Shown piece by piece: positions 1 to 10,633 of a stretch of DNA of 10,633 nt (positions within the stretch are counted from its first letter, which is position 1; every line of letters begins with the position of its first letter). The DNA lies in NCBI GenBank assembly GCA_964388455.1, contig CAYMAN010000050.1, forward strand, positions 1 to 10,633. The letters are read 5' to 3'. The notes under the pieces were generated by a model. It had not been told where the DNA came from. It was given only the letters and a program-made list of their open reading frames with translations, and searched no databases. Made by a program: the position numbers and the translations under genes. The stretch is from JBBRWO01 sp964388455. GTDB taxonomy: Bacteria > Actinomycetota > Coriobacteriia > Anaerosomatales > JAAXUF01.

Positions 1-16
1 TTGAAGGAGGAGACTC

Positions 17-1204
<1,188 letters not shown>

Positions 1205-1228
1205 ACCCGCTCTACGCTGCGATAAGTT

Positions 1229-1259
1229 CGGGGCCCGGTCAACGGACCGGGCCCCGTTT
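1229..1259 (+). terminator. Rho-independent terminator after tuf
   Basis: A perfect 12-bp GC-rich stem pairs 1229-1240 with 1245-1256 around an AACG tetraloop and is followed by TTT. The T run is short, but such a stem is typical of terminators in GC-rich genomes. A second small hairpin (CCGCC at 1262-1266 with GGCGG at 1271-1275, loop TGAT) follows directly and may reinforce it. It separates tuf from rpmG. Confidence 0.88.
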
Positions 1260-1286
1260 CGCCGCCTGATGGCGGTACAACCGAGT

Positions 1287-1316
1287 TTGACAGTGCCGAA
1301 AACCGGGTGCTAGAGT
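1287..1316 (+). promoter_or_regulatory. Sigma70-type promoter for rpmG-trnW-secE-nusG
   Basis: A perfect -35 box TTGACA (1287-1292), an 18-nt spacer and a -10 box TAGAGT (1311-1316) preceded by TGC form an extended -10 promoter. The expected start of transcription is near 1323, giving a 5' UTR of about 45 nt before rpmG. It lies just behind the tuf terminator, so it probably drives an independent unit. Confidence 0.75.
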
Positions 1317-1367
1317 ACCCTTCCGCGCTCGAGCCACTATGGCCCGGGGCGGCACACAGGAGGACCC

Positions 1368-1517
1368 ATGAGAACGCTGGTCACACTGGCGTGCACCGAG
1401 TGCAAGCGCCGTAACTACACGACTAACAAGAACAAGCAGAACAACCCCGAGCGCATCGAGTACAAGAAGTACTGCAAGTGGTGCAAGACCCACACGGTGC
1501 ACAAGGAAACACGCTAG
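1368..1517 (+). CDS. rpmG: 50S ribosomal protein L33, zinc-ribbon (C+) type
   Basis: This short gene encodes a 49-aa L33, a small protein of the large ribosomal subunit near the E site. The translation begins MRTLVTLACTECKRRNYTT and ends KKYCKWCKTHTVHKETR. Two CxxC pairs (C9/C12 and C36/C39) form the zinc ribbon, so this is the C+ version, not the cysteine-free paralogue some bacteria use when zinc is scarce. The start is supported by AGGAGGA (1358-1364) four bases before the ATG (a fairly short spacing) and by the conserved N-terminus. The gene is first in its transcript, and the tRNA-Trp gene begins 23 nt after the stop. The order rpmG-trnW-secE-nusG is common in bacteria. No odd features were seen. 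Confidence 0.96.
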   Translation: MRTLVTLACTECKRRNYTTNKNKQNNPERIEYKKYCKWCKTHTVHKETR

Positions 1518-1540
1518 ACGCCGAAAGGCTTGAAGGACGC

Positions 1541-1617
1541 AGGCCAGTAGCTCCAATTGGTAGAGCGCCGGTCTCCAAAACCGGATGTTGGGGGTTCGAG
1601 TCCCTCCTGGCCTGCCA
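1541..1617 (+). tRNA. trnW: tRNA-Trp (anticodon CCA)
   Basis: A complete cloverleaf can be drawn. The acceptor stem pairs 1541-1547 with 1607-1613 (7 bp), the D stem GCTC 1550-1553 with GAGC 1563-1566, and the anticodon stem CCGGT 1568-1572 with ACCGG 1580-1584. The T stem pairs 1590-1594 with 1602-1606 (one G-U pair) around TTCGAGT. The anticodon loop is CTCCAAA, with CCA at 1575-1577 reading UGG. The discriminator base is G and the 3' CCA (1615-1617) is genomically encoded. It lies between rpmG and secE and must be cut out of the mRNA that carries them. Confidence 0.98.
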
Positions 1618-1630
1618 ATGACACCCCCGT

Positions 1631-1682
1631 CGCGGCCCCATTGAGGGCGCCGCGATGTTTGCTGCAGGCGGCATGAGCCGCC
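1631..1682 (+). other. Two stem-loops between tRNA-Trp and secE
   Basis: The first hairpin pairs CGCGGC-CCC (1631-1639) with GGG-C-GCCGCG (1645-1654), with a bulged C1648 and loop ATTGA. The second pairs GGCGGC (1667-1672) with GCCGCC (1677-1682) around ATGA. Two in-frame ATG codons upstream of the chosen secE start fall at the foot of the first hairpin (1655) and in the loop of the second (1673), and neither has a Shine-Dalgarno sequence. The hairpins may mark the tRNA 3' processing boundary or protect the secE mRNA end; the role is not known. Confidence 0.5.
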
Positions 1683-1702
1683 AAGGACGGACGGATGAGA
1701 AG

Positions 1703-2017
1703 ATGGCCAAGGCTACTGCCGCTGATTCGCCACTGAAGACCGATAAGCAGGCTAAGTCCGACAAGCCGGTCAAGACCGGTAAGCCGGGTAAGGCTTCTGC
1801 ACCCGCGAAGCCAGGCGTGTTCGCTCGCGTCGGGTCATATTTCAAGGACGTCCGCGCCGAGATGAAGCGCGTCGTCTGGCCGAGTCGCGCCGAGGTCCGC
1901 AGCATGTGGGTCGTGGTCATCGTGGCTCTTCTCTTCTTCATCGCGTACATCGCGCTGACCGACACGATTGTTGTGTACCTCCTCGGCCTGGTCGGCAAGA
2001 TCCAGATCGGCGGATAA
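1703..2017 (+). CDS. secE: Preprotein translocase subunit SecE
   Basis: SecE is the small essential subunit of the SecYEG channel and clamps the two halves of SecY in the cytoplasmic membrane. From ATG 1703 the product is 104 aa. Residues 1-38 are a Lys/Ala/Pro-rich, probably disordered cytoplasmic tail. Residues 42-66 are the conserved amphipathic helix with the WPSR motif (59-62). About 67-96 is the single transmembrane helix (WVVVIVALLFFIAYIAL and onward). The single-span form is usual outside Enterobacteria. The start is moderately certain: MAKATAADS follows a weak purine stretch GGATGAGAAG. Longer in-frame starts at 1655 and 1673 lie in hairpins and would add non-conserved residues. nusG starts 4 nt after the stop, the classic secE-nusG pair. 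Confidence 0.93.
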   Translation: MAKATAADSPLKTDKQAKSDKPVKTGKPGKASAPAKPGVFARVGSYFKDVRAEMKRVVWPSRAEVRSMWVVVIVALLFFIAYIALTDTIVVYLLGLVGKIQIGG

Positions 2018-2021
2018 CAGC

Positions 2022-2552
2022 ATGGCGAAGAAGTGGTACGTCATACACACGTACTCCGGGTACGAGAACAAGGTGAAGACCAACTTGCTCCATCGCATCA
2101 TGTCGATGGGTATGGACGAGAAGATCTTCAAGGTCGAGATCCCCACCGAGACGGTCACCGACGTCAAGGAGGGCGGCCGCAGGGTCACCTCTGAGAAGAA
2201 GGTGTTCCCCGGGTACATCTTGGTGAAGATGGAGCTCGACGACGAGTCGTGGTACGTGGTTCGCAACACTCCTGGAGTGACCGGCTTCGTCGGCAGCCAG
2301 GGCAAGCCCGTCCCGCTCTCGCGTGACGAGTTCCAGCGCATCATGAAGCGCACCGAAGGTGGCGCCAAGCAGAAGACCTCGACCGATCTCGCCGAGGGCA
2401 TGTCTGTGAAGGTCACATCCGGACCGCTAGCCGACTTCGACGGAACGATCTCCGAGGTCAACGCGGACGCCGGCAAGGTGAAGGTCATGGTTTCAATCTT
2501 CGGCCGCGAGACTCCGGTCGAGCTCGGCTTCGATCAGGTCGCGAAGCTCTAG
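2022..2552 (+). CDS. nusG: Transcription elongation/antitermination factor NusG
   Basis: NusG binds the clamp of elongating RNA polymerase, affects pausing and Rho action, and can bridge to the ribosome. The 176-aa product has the NGN domain at about 1-108, with KKWYVIHTYSGYENKV at the N-terminus, VFPGYILVKM at 61-70 and RNTPGVTGFVG at 81-91. The KOW domain lies at about 124-176 (VKVTSGPLADFDGTISEVN, then VSIFGRETPVEL). The length fits the compact form without the large N-terminal extension of many mycobacterial and streptomycete NusG proteins. Start 2022 is chosen because MAKKWYVIHTYSGYE is conserved; an in-frame ATG at 1968 lies inside secE. The Shine-Dalgarno sequence is weak (GGCGGA, 2009-2014) and the gap to secE is 4 nt, which suggests translational coupling. 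Confidence 0.97.
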   Translation: MAKKWYVIHTYSGYENKVKTNLLHRIMSMGMDEKIFKVEIPTETVTDVKEGGRRVTSEKKVFPGYILVKMELDDESWYVVRNTPGVTGFVGSQGKPVPLSRDEFQRIMKRTEGGAKQKTSTDLAEGMSVKVTSGPLADFDGTISEVNADAGKVKVMVSIFGRETPVELGFDQVAKL

Positions 2553-2690
2553 ACTCGGTACCACTCGGCATGACGTGCTCCCGACCACTGGTCGGCAGAG
2601 GCTTCTCACGGAAGTGCTGTGCAGGGAATACAGAAACGGATAACGCGAGTCGCACGCGGCTCGCAGACCAGAGGGACGGTTCGAACACAC
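2553..2690 (+). other. nusG-rplK intergenic leader, 138 nt
   Basis: No convincing promoter or terminator is visible. Two hairpins can be drawn: CCGACC 2581-2586 with GGTCGG 2590-2595 (ACT loop), and GCGAGT 2645-2650 with GCTCGC 2659-2664 (one G-T pair). In other bacteria this is where L1 binds the L11 mRNA to repress its own operon, so the leader could hold such a site. I could not identify an L1-stalk mimic with confidence. Confidence 0.35.
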
Positions 2691-3116
2691 ATGGCCAAGA
2701 AGGTTGTCGGCTTCATCAAGCTGCAGATTCCGGGCGGCGCGGCCAACCCGGCTCCGCCAGTCGGTCCGGCGCTCGGACAGCACCAGGTCAACATCATGCA
2801 GTTCTGCCAGGCGTTCAACGCTGCGACTGCTGATAAGAACGGCACCATCATCCCGGTCGAGATCTCGGTCTATGAGGATCGTTCGTTCGACTTCATCCTC
2901 AAGACCCCTCCCGCGGCCGTCCTGCTGAAGCAGGCCGCTGGCGTCGACAAGGGTTCAGGCGTTCCCAACCGCGACAAGGTCGCGACGGTCACCAGTGATC
3001 AGGTCCGTCAGATCGCCGAGACCAAGATGCCCGACCTGAACGCGAACGACATCGATGCCGCGATGAAGATCATCGCCGGTACCGCGCGTTCGATGGGCTT
3101 CGTCGTAGAGAACTAG
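2691..3116 (+). CDS. rplK: 50S ribosomal protein L11
   Basis: L11 binds the GTPase-associated region of 23S rRNA at the base of the L7/L12 stalk. It takes part in factor binding and in sensing uncharged tRNA through RelA, and is the target region of thiostrepton-type antibiotics. The product is 141 aa, the usual length. The N-terminal domain shows the proline-rich PAPPVGPALGQ (20-30). The C-terminal RNA-binding domain (about 76-141) contains KMPDLNANDIDAAMKIIAGTARSMGF in two stretches of the family signature. The start is fixed by the conserved MAKKVVGFIKLQIPGG; an ATG-like upstream frame from 2619 is not conserved. The ribosome binding site is odd: the nearest GAGG (2671-2674) is 16 nt before the ATG. 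rplA follows after 73 nt. Confidence 0.98.
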   Translation: MAKKVVGFIKLQIPGGAANPAPPVGPALGQHQVNIMQFCQAFNAATADKNGTIIPVEISVYEDRSFDFILKTPPAAVLLKQAAGVDKGSGVPNRDKVATVTSDQVRQIAETKMPDLNANDIDAAMKIIAGTARSMGFVVEN

Positions 3117-3123
3117 TTTGCAT

Positions 3124-3139
3124 CGCGGCAGATGCCGCG
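3124..3139 (+). other. Stem-loop between rplK and rplA
   Basis: CGCGGC (3124-3129) pairs with GCCGCG (3134-3139) around AGAT, 7 nt after the rplK stop codon. There is no T run, so it is not a terminator. It may protect the rplK mRNA 3' end or be an unrelated fold. Confidence 0.35.
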
Positions 3140-3189
3140 CTATGTGGGAGGGCTTGGCTGGCCCGTTGACCACGAAGGGTAGGAAGAAC

Positions 3190-3906
3190 ATGCCTAAGCA
3201 CTCGAAGCGTTACCTGGAGACGGCGGCGAAGTTCGACAGCGATCGCCTGCACACTCCGCTTGAGGCCGCGCGCCTCTGTTCCGACATCGCGACCACCAAG
3301 TTCGACGAGACCGTCGAGGTGCATTTCCGTCTCGGCATCGACGTTCGTCAGGCTGACCAGATGGTCCGTGGATCGGTTTCACTCCCGCACGGCACCGGCA
3401 AGGACGTTCGCGTCGCCGTATTCGCCGAGGGTGACAAGGCCCGTGAGGCCGAGGCTGCTGGCGCCGACGTTGTCGGCAGCGACGACCTGGTCGAGCGCAT
3501 CCAGGCCGGATTCCTCGACTTCGACGCCACCGTGGCAACCCCCGACATGATGGCCAAGGTCGGCCGTCTCGGTAAGATCCTCGGTACGCGTGGCCTGATG
3601 CCGAACCCGAAACTGGGTACGGTCACCGCGGATGTGGGTCGTGTCGTCAAGGAGCTCAAGGCCGGTAAGGTCGAGTATCGCGCCGACAAGTTCGGTATCT
3701 GCCACGTCGGTATCGGCAAGGTGTCCTTCGAGACCAACCAGGTCGTCGAGAACTACGGCGCCCTGCTCGACGAGATCCTCCGCGCGAAGCCTTCTTCCTC
3801 GAAGGGTCGCTACCTGAAGTCGATCACCATGGCCACCACCATGGGCCCTGGCATCAAGGTTGACACCACCAAGACTCGCAACCTCCTCGAGGAGTCCGGC
3901 GAGTAG
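3190..3906 (+). CDS. rplA: 50S ribosomal protein L1
   Basis: L1 binds the mobile L1 stalk of 23S rRNA next to the E site and helps release deacylated tRNA. In many bacteria it also represses the rplK-rplA mRNA. The product is 238 aa, close to the usual 230-240. Domain I is made of the two ends and domain II is about 68-159. The L1 signature GRLGKILGTRGLMPNPKLGT spans about 125-144, and the conserved KAGKVEYRADK is at 157-167. The start is chosen at MPKHSKRYLE, with AGGAAG at 3181-3186 just upstream; the frame is open back to 3118 but the added residues are not conserved. It is the last gene of the rpmG unit, because a new promoter lies 34 nt after the stop. I saw no terminator directly behind it. 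Confidence 0.97.
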   Translation: MPKHSKRYLETAAKFDSDRLHTPLEAARLCSDIATTKFDETVEVHFRLGIDVRQADQMVRGSVSLPHGTGKDVRVAVFAEGDKAREAEAAGADVVGSDDLVERIQAGFLDFDATVATPDMMAKVGRLGKILGTRGLMPNPKLGTVTADVGRVVKELKAGKVEYRADKFGICHVGIGKVSFETNQVVENYGALLDEILRAKPSSSKGRYLKSITMATTMGPGIKVDTTKTRNLLEESGE

Positions 3907-3939
3907 ATTCACCCCGAGGGGCGGCTGATGCCCTCTGGC

Positions 3940-3968
3940 TTGACGGCATCACGGCGACCGTAGATACT
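3940..3968 (+). promoter_or_regulatory. Sigma70-type promoter for rplJ-rplL
   Basis: TTGACG (3940-3945), a 17-nt spacer and GATACT (3963-3968) resemble a housekeeping promoter. The predicted start near 3975 places the whole L10 leader and attenuator in the 5' UTR, about 275 nt ahead of rplJ. The -35 box is identical to that of the rpoB promoter. Confidence 0.65.
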
Positions 3969-4000
3969 ACGTGACCGCTTTGAAAACATCACAGTACGCA

Positions 4001-4078
4001 CGAATCACTGCCGAAGACAGCCGGTGTCCGACCTAGTCGGACCTAAAGGAGTACGACTCCGCCTGCCGAGGTGGTCGA
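4001..4078 (+). promoter_or_regulatory. Ribosomal protein L10 leader RNA
   Basis: The segment carries the conserved L10-leader strings CACTGCCGAAGACAG (4006-4020) and CCGCCTGCCGAGGTGG (4059-4074), the kink-turn-like core that L10(L12)4 binds in other bacteria, where it mimics the L10 site on 23S rRNA. Foldable elements are: basal stem 4004-4008 with 4071-4075, inner CAG 4018-4020 with CTG 4063-4065, hairpin GTCCGAC 4026-4032 with GTCGGAC 4036-4042, and hairpin GGAGT 4048-4052 with ACTCC 4056-4060. It lies between a promoter and a terminator upstream of rplJ, which is the expected place for autogenous control of L10 and L12. Exact ends are approximate. Confidence 0.85.
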
Positions 4079-4128
4079 CCCTCACATCGATCTCGATGTG
4101 ACGAGCAGTTTCTGCTCGCGGCCTCCGC
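4065..4128 (+). promoter_or_regulatory. Candidate antiterminator fold
   Basis: Bases 4065-4072 (GCCGAGGT, the 3' part of the L10 leader) can pair with 4121-4128 (GCCTCCGC, the 5' arm of the downstream terminator), giving seven pairs and one C/C mismatch. The segment between holds two compact hairpins that fit inside this fold: TCACATCG 4082-4089 with CGATGTGA 4094-4101, and CGAGCAG 4102-4108 with CTGCTCG 4112-4118. The antiterminator excludes both the L10-leader basal stem and the terminator. This is an inference by hand pairing, without energy calculation. Confidence 0.45.
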
Positions 4129-4159
4129 TGCTTCATCGGCGGGGGCCGCGTTTTCTTTT
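4117..4159 (+). terminator. Intrinsic terminator (attenuator) upstream of rplJ
   Basis: A 14-bp stem (4117-4130 with 4137-4150, two G-T pairs, loop CTTCAT) is followed by TTTTCTTTT (4151-4159). It is the best T-tailed terminator in the window. It sits inside the rplJ leader, after the L10-leader RNA and 91 nt before the rplJ start codon, so it most likely works as a conditional attenuator rather than as the end of the rplA transcript alone. Confidence 0.88.
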
Positions 4160-4196
4160 CCGGCACGAGCCGGAAGCGCGGCCCACGCGACGGGCC
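4157..4196 (+). other. Hairpins between the attenuator and rplJ
   Basis: TTCCGGC (4158-4164) pairs with GCCGGAA (4169-4175) around ACGA, and GGCCC (4180-4184) can pair with GGGCC (4192-4196). The rest of the stretch to the rplJ start shows only a strong Shine-Dalgarno sequence (AAAGGAGGGG, 4235-4244). No further promoter is apparent. Confidence 0.4.
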
Positions 4197-4249
4197 CCAG
4201 TGTCCGTCATGCTCGGGCCGTGCGTACGAAACGGAAAGGAGGGGAGTAC

Positions 4250-4771
4250 ATGCCCACATTGCTGAAAGAAGACAAGGTAGTCGAGATCAAGAATCGGTTC
4301 ACCGGTTCTGGGGCCGTCATCATGGCGGACTACCGTGGTCTGACCGTCAAGGAGATGCAGGCGCTGCGCAACGATCTTCGCGCAGTCGGTTGCGAGCTCA
4401 AGGTTTACAAGAACTCGCTCACTGAGATCGCGATTCGCGAACTGGCGCTTCCCAACATGGATGCGTTCCTCGCAGGTCCGACGGCCATCGTGTTCACCGG
4501 CGAGGATCCCGTTGCACCGGCCAAGGCGCTCACCGCGTTCGCCAAGAAGCACAAGGCACTCGAGTTGAAGGGCGGTCTAGTCGAGAACCAGGTCGTCGAC
4601 GCCATCGGCGTCATGGCGATCGCAACCCTGCCGTCACGCGAGGAACTCATCGCCAAGCTTCTCGGAACCATGCTCAACCCGCTCACCGGCTTCGCGCGCG
4701 TCCTCAACGGACCGGTCGAAGCATTCGCGCGCACCGTTTCCGCGGTCGCCGAGCAGAAGACCGCAGCCTAG
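4250..4771 (+). CDS. rplJ: 50S ribosomal protein L10
   Basis: L10 anchors the L7/L12 dimers to the ribosome and, as L10(L12)4 or a larger complex, is known to bind its own mRNA leader in several bacteria. The product is 173 aa, in the normal range. The N-terminal rRNA-binding domain shows ADYRGLTVKEMQALR (26-40) and the KNSL motif (54-57). The C-terminal helix (about 144-170, PLTGFARVLNGPVEAFARTVSAV) is the part that holds L12 dimers; I cannot tell whether it holds two or three pairs. The start is fixed by AAAGGAGGGG ahead of MPTLLKEDK; the frame is open further upstream to 4220 but without a better site. rplL follows after 77 nt. The leader upstream contains a recognisable L10-binding RNA and an attenuator, so autoregulation is likely. 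Confidence 0.98.
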   Translation: MPTLLKEDKVVEIKNRFTGSGAVIMADYRGLTVKEMQALRNDLRAVGCELKVYKNSLTEIAIRELALPNMDAFLAGPTAIVFTGEDPVAPAKALTAFAKKHKALELKGGLVENQVVDAIGVMAIATLPSREELIAKLLGTMLNPLTGFARVLNGPVEAFARTVSAVAEQKTAA

Positions 4772-4848
4772 CGGTCGCCAGCGTCACCACGTAAACATGC
4801 GCCCGGCGTAGACCGGAGACGCGAAGATAACAGAAGGAGAATTTAGAA

Positions 4849-5226
4849 ATGGCTGCACTCACCAATGAAGAGATCCTTGAGGCTATCAAGGTCAAGCCGG
4901 CACTGGAGCTGTCTGAGCTCGTCAAGATGATGGAGGAGACCTTCGGCGTTTCCGCCGCCGCTCCCGCCGCCGCCGCCGCTCCGGTCGCCGCTGAGGCTGC
5001 GGTTGCCGAGGAGCAGACTGCGTTCGACGTCGTGCTCGAGGGCTACGGCGACAACAAGATCGCCGTCATCAAGGTCGTCCGTGAGCTCACCGGTCTTGGT
5101 CTCAAGGAGGCCAAGGACGTGGTCGAGGGTGCTCCCAAGGCCGTGCTCGAGGGCGTCAACAAGGACAAGGCCGAGGAGGCCGCTGGCAAGCTCAAGGATG
5201 CCGGCGCCGCTGTCGCCGTCAAGTAG
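4849..5226 (+). CDS. rplL: 50S ribosomal protein L7/L12
   Basis: L7/L12 forms the flexible multi-copy stalk that recruits EF-Tu, EF-G, IF2 and release factors and stimulates their GTPase activity. The product is 125 aa, typical of the family. Residues 1-33 are the dimerisation and L10-binding helices (LTNEEILEAIK and onward). Residues 35-54 are an Ala/Pro hinge, AAAPAAAAAPVAAEA in its core. Residues 57-125 are the factor-binding C-terminal domain with NKIAVIKVVRE (69-79) and GLGLKEAKDVVE (82-93). A good Shine-Dalgarno sequence AAGGAG (4834-4839) stands 9 nt before the ATG. L12 is needed in several copies per ribosome, which fits its own strong ribosome binding site. A strong terminator lies 67 nt after the stop. 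Confidence 0.99.
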   Translation: MAALTNEEILEAIKVKPALELSELVKMMEETFGVSAAAPAAAAAPVAAEAAVAEEQTAFDVVLEGYGDNKIAVIKVVRELTGLGLKEAKDVVEGAPKAVLEGVNKDKAEEAAGKLKDAGAAVAVK

Positions 5227-5293
5227 TTCGAGCTTCGCTACACCGGATCTAAGCCGGGCAGTCTCCTCCACGGAGTAGCCGCTCGGATGTGCG

Positions 5294-5324
5294 AAGGCCG
5301 GGACCTCAGAGGTCCCGGCCTTTC
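5294..5324 (+). terminator. Rho-independent terminator after rplL
   Basis: A 13-bp stem (AAGGCCGGGACCT 5294-5306 with its complement 5310-5322) closes on a CAG loop; the final T residues form part of the stem and TC follows. It ends the rplJ-rplL unit or reduces read-through into rpoB. In E. coli the rplL-rpoB gap holds a partial attenuator; whether this one is partial cannot be seen. Confidence 0.82.
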
Positions 5325-5353
5325 GTGCCCCTCGCAAAGTCAAAACAAAAGTG

Positions 5354-5382
5354 TTGACGCCCTATGGGGCGTTGACTATCCT
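5354..5382 (+). promoter_or_regulatory. rpoB promoter P1 with upstream A-tracts
   Basis: TTGACG (5354-5359), a 17-nt spacer and TATCCT (5377-5382) form a near-consensus housekeeping promoter. Directly upstream is an A-rich stretch (AAAACAAAA, 5342-5350) that stands out in this GC-rich DNA and resembles an UP element. The predicted start near 5389 leaves about 48 nt of leader before the rpoB GTG. Confidence 0.78.
5357..5372 (+). repeat. Inverted repeat inside the rpoB promoter
   Basis: ACGCCC (5357-5362) and GGGCGT (5367-5372) are perfect inverted copies separated by TATG. The repeat starts in the P1 -35 box and ends in the P2 -35 box. Its position fits a repressor or activator operator, but no regulator is known from this window and a 6-bp GC-rich repeat can arise by chance. 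Confidence 0.4.
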
Positions 5383-5401
5383 ATTACTTTGCGACTATTG
5401 T
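5372..5401 (+). promoter_or_regulatory. Possible second rpoB promoter P2, overlapping P1
   Basis: A second -35-like TTGACT (5372-5377), an 18-nt spacer and TATTGT (5396-5401) lie 18 nt downstream of P1. Its -35 box overlaps the P1 -10 box by one base, so the two could not be occupied together. The -10 match is 4 of 6, so this is weaker than P1. Confidence 0.4.
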
Positions 5402-5436
5402 CTGCAGCTTCTACCCCCTGAAGGAGGAATCGCCTG

Positions 5437-8946
<3,510 letters not shown>

Positions 8947-8949
8947 CAG

Positions 8950-10633
<1,684 letters not shown>

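Noticed and set aside
2603..2644. Promoter-like TTCTCA, TACAGA and GATAAC boxes before rplK
   Set aside because: The spacing is too long (20 nt) or the match too poor to support a promoter.
4071..4265. Small open frame within the rplJ leader
   Set aside because: It covers the L10 leader and attenuator hairpins, lacks a ribosome binding site and runs into rplJ out of frame; RNA structure explains the region better.

Overview
This window is a housekeeping locus for translation and transcription. It carries tuf, rpmG, tRNA-Trp, secE, nusG, rplK, rplA, rplJ, rplL, rpoB and the first part of rpoC, all on the + strand. I found no mobile element, CRISPR array or accessory system, and no broken gene. 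The most informative content lies in the untranslated regions.

Organism (inference): a GC-rich bacterium, probably a deep-branching member of Actinomycetota, for example near Coriobacteriia. RpoB carries the actinobacterial form of the rifampicin region and its surroundings, and its start and C-terminus resemble actinobacterial RpoB. The N-terminus of RpoC is close to the actinobacterial form and has the roughly 100-residue clamp insertion typical of that phylum. However, EF-Tu has NKCD as its G4 motif where the main actinobacterial orders usually have NKAD, and tuf sits directly upstream of rpmG-trnW-secE rather than behind fusA. This fits an early branch better than Mycobacterium or Streptomyces.

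Layout. (1) 1-1260: tuf, closed by a strong GC hairpin. (2) 1287-3906: an extended -10 promoter followed by rpmG, tRNA-Trp, secE, nusG, rplK (L11) and rplA (L1). (3) 3940-5324: a new promoter, a roughly 275-nt leader holding an L10-leader RNA and a strong intrinsic terminator (an apparent attenuator), then rplJ (L10) and rplL (L7/L12), closed by another terminator. (4) 5336 to the end: an A-rich element, overlapping promoters with an inverted repeat between them, then rpoB (GTG start) and rpoC (TTG start, 3 nt after rpoB, running off the window after the catalytic NADFDGD motif).

How the parts work together: EF-Tu, L33, L11, L1, L10 and L12 belong to the elongation machinery; L11, L10 and L12 build the stalk where EF-Tu binds. 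NusG and RNA polymerase beta and beta' make up the transcription side, with NusG able to link the two. SecE is the small subunit of the translocon. The promoters and terminators divide the cluster into four units whose output could be set separately, with L10-L12 controlled by its own RNA leader.
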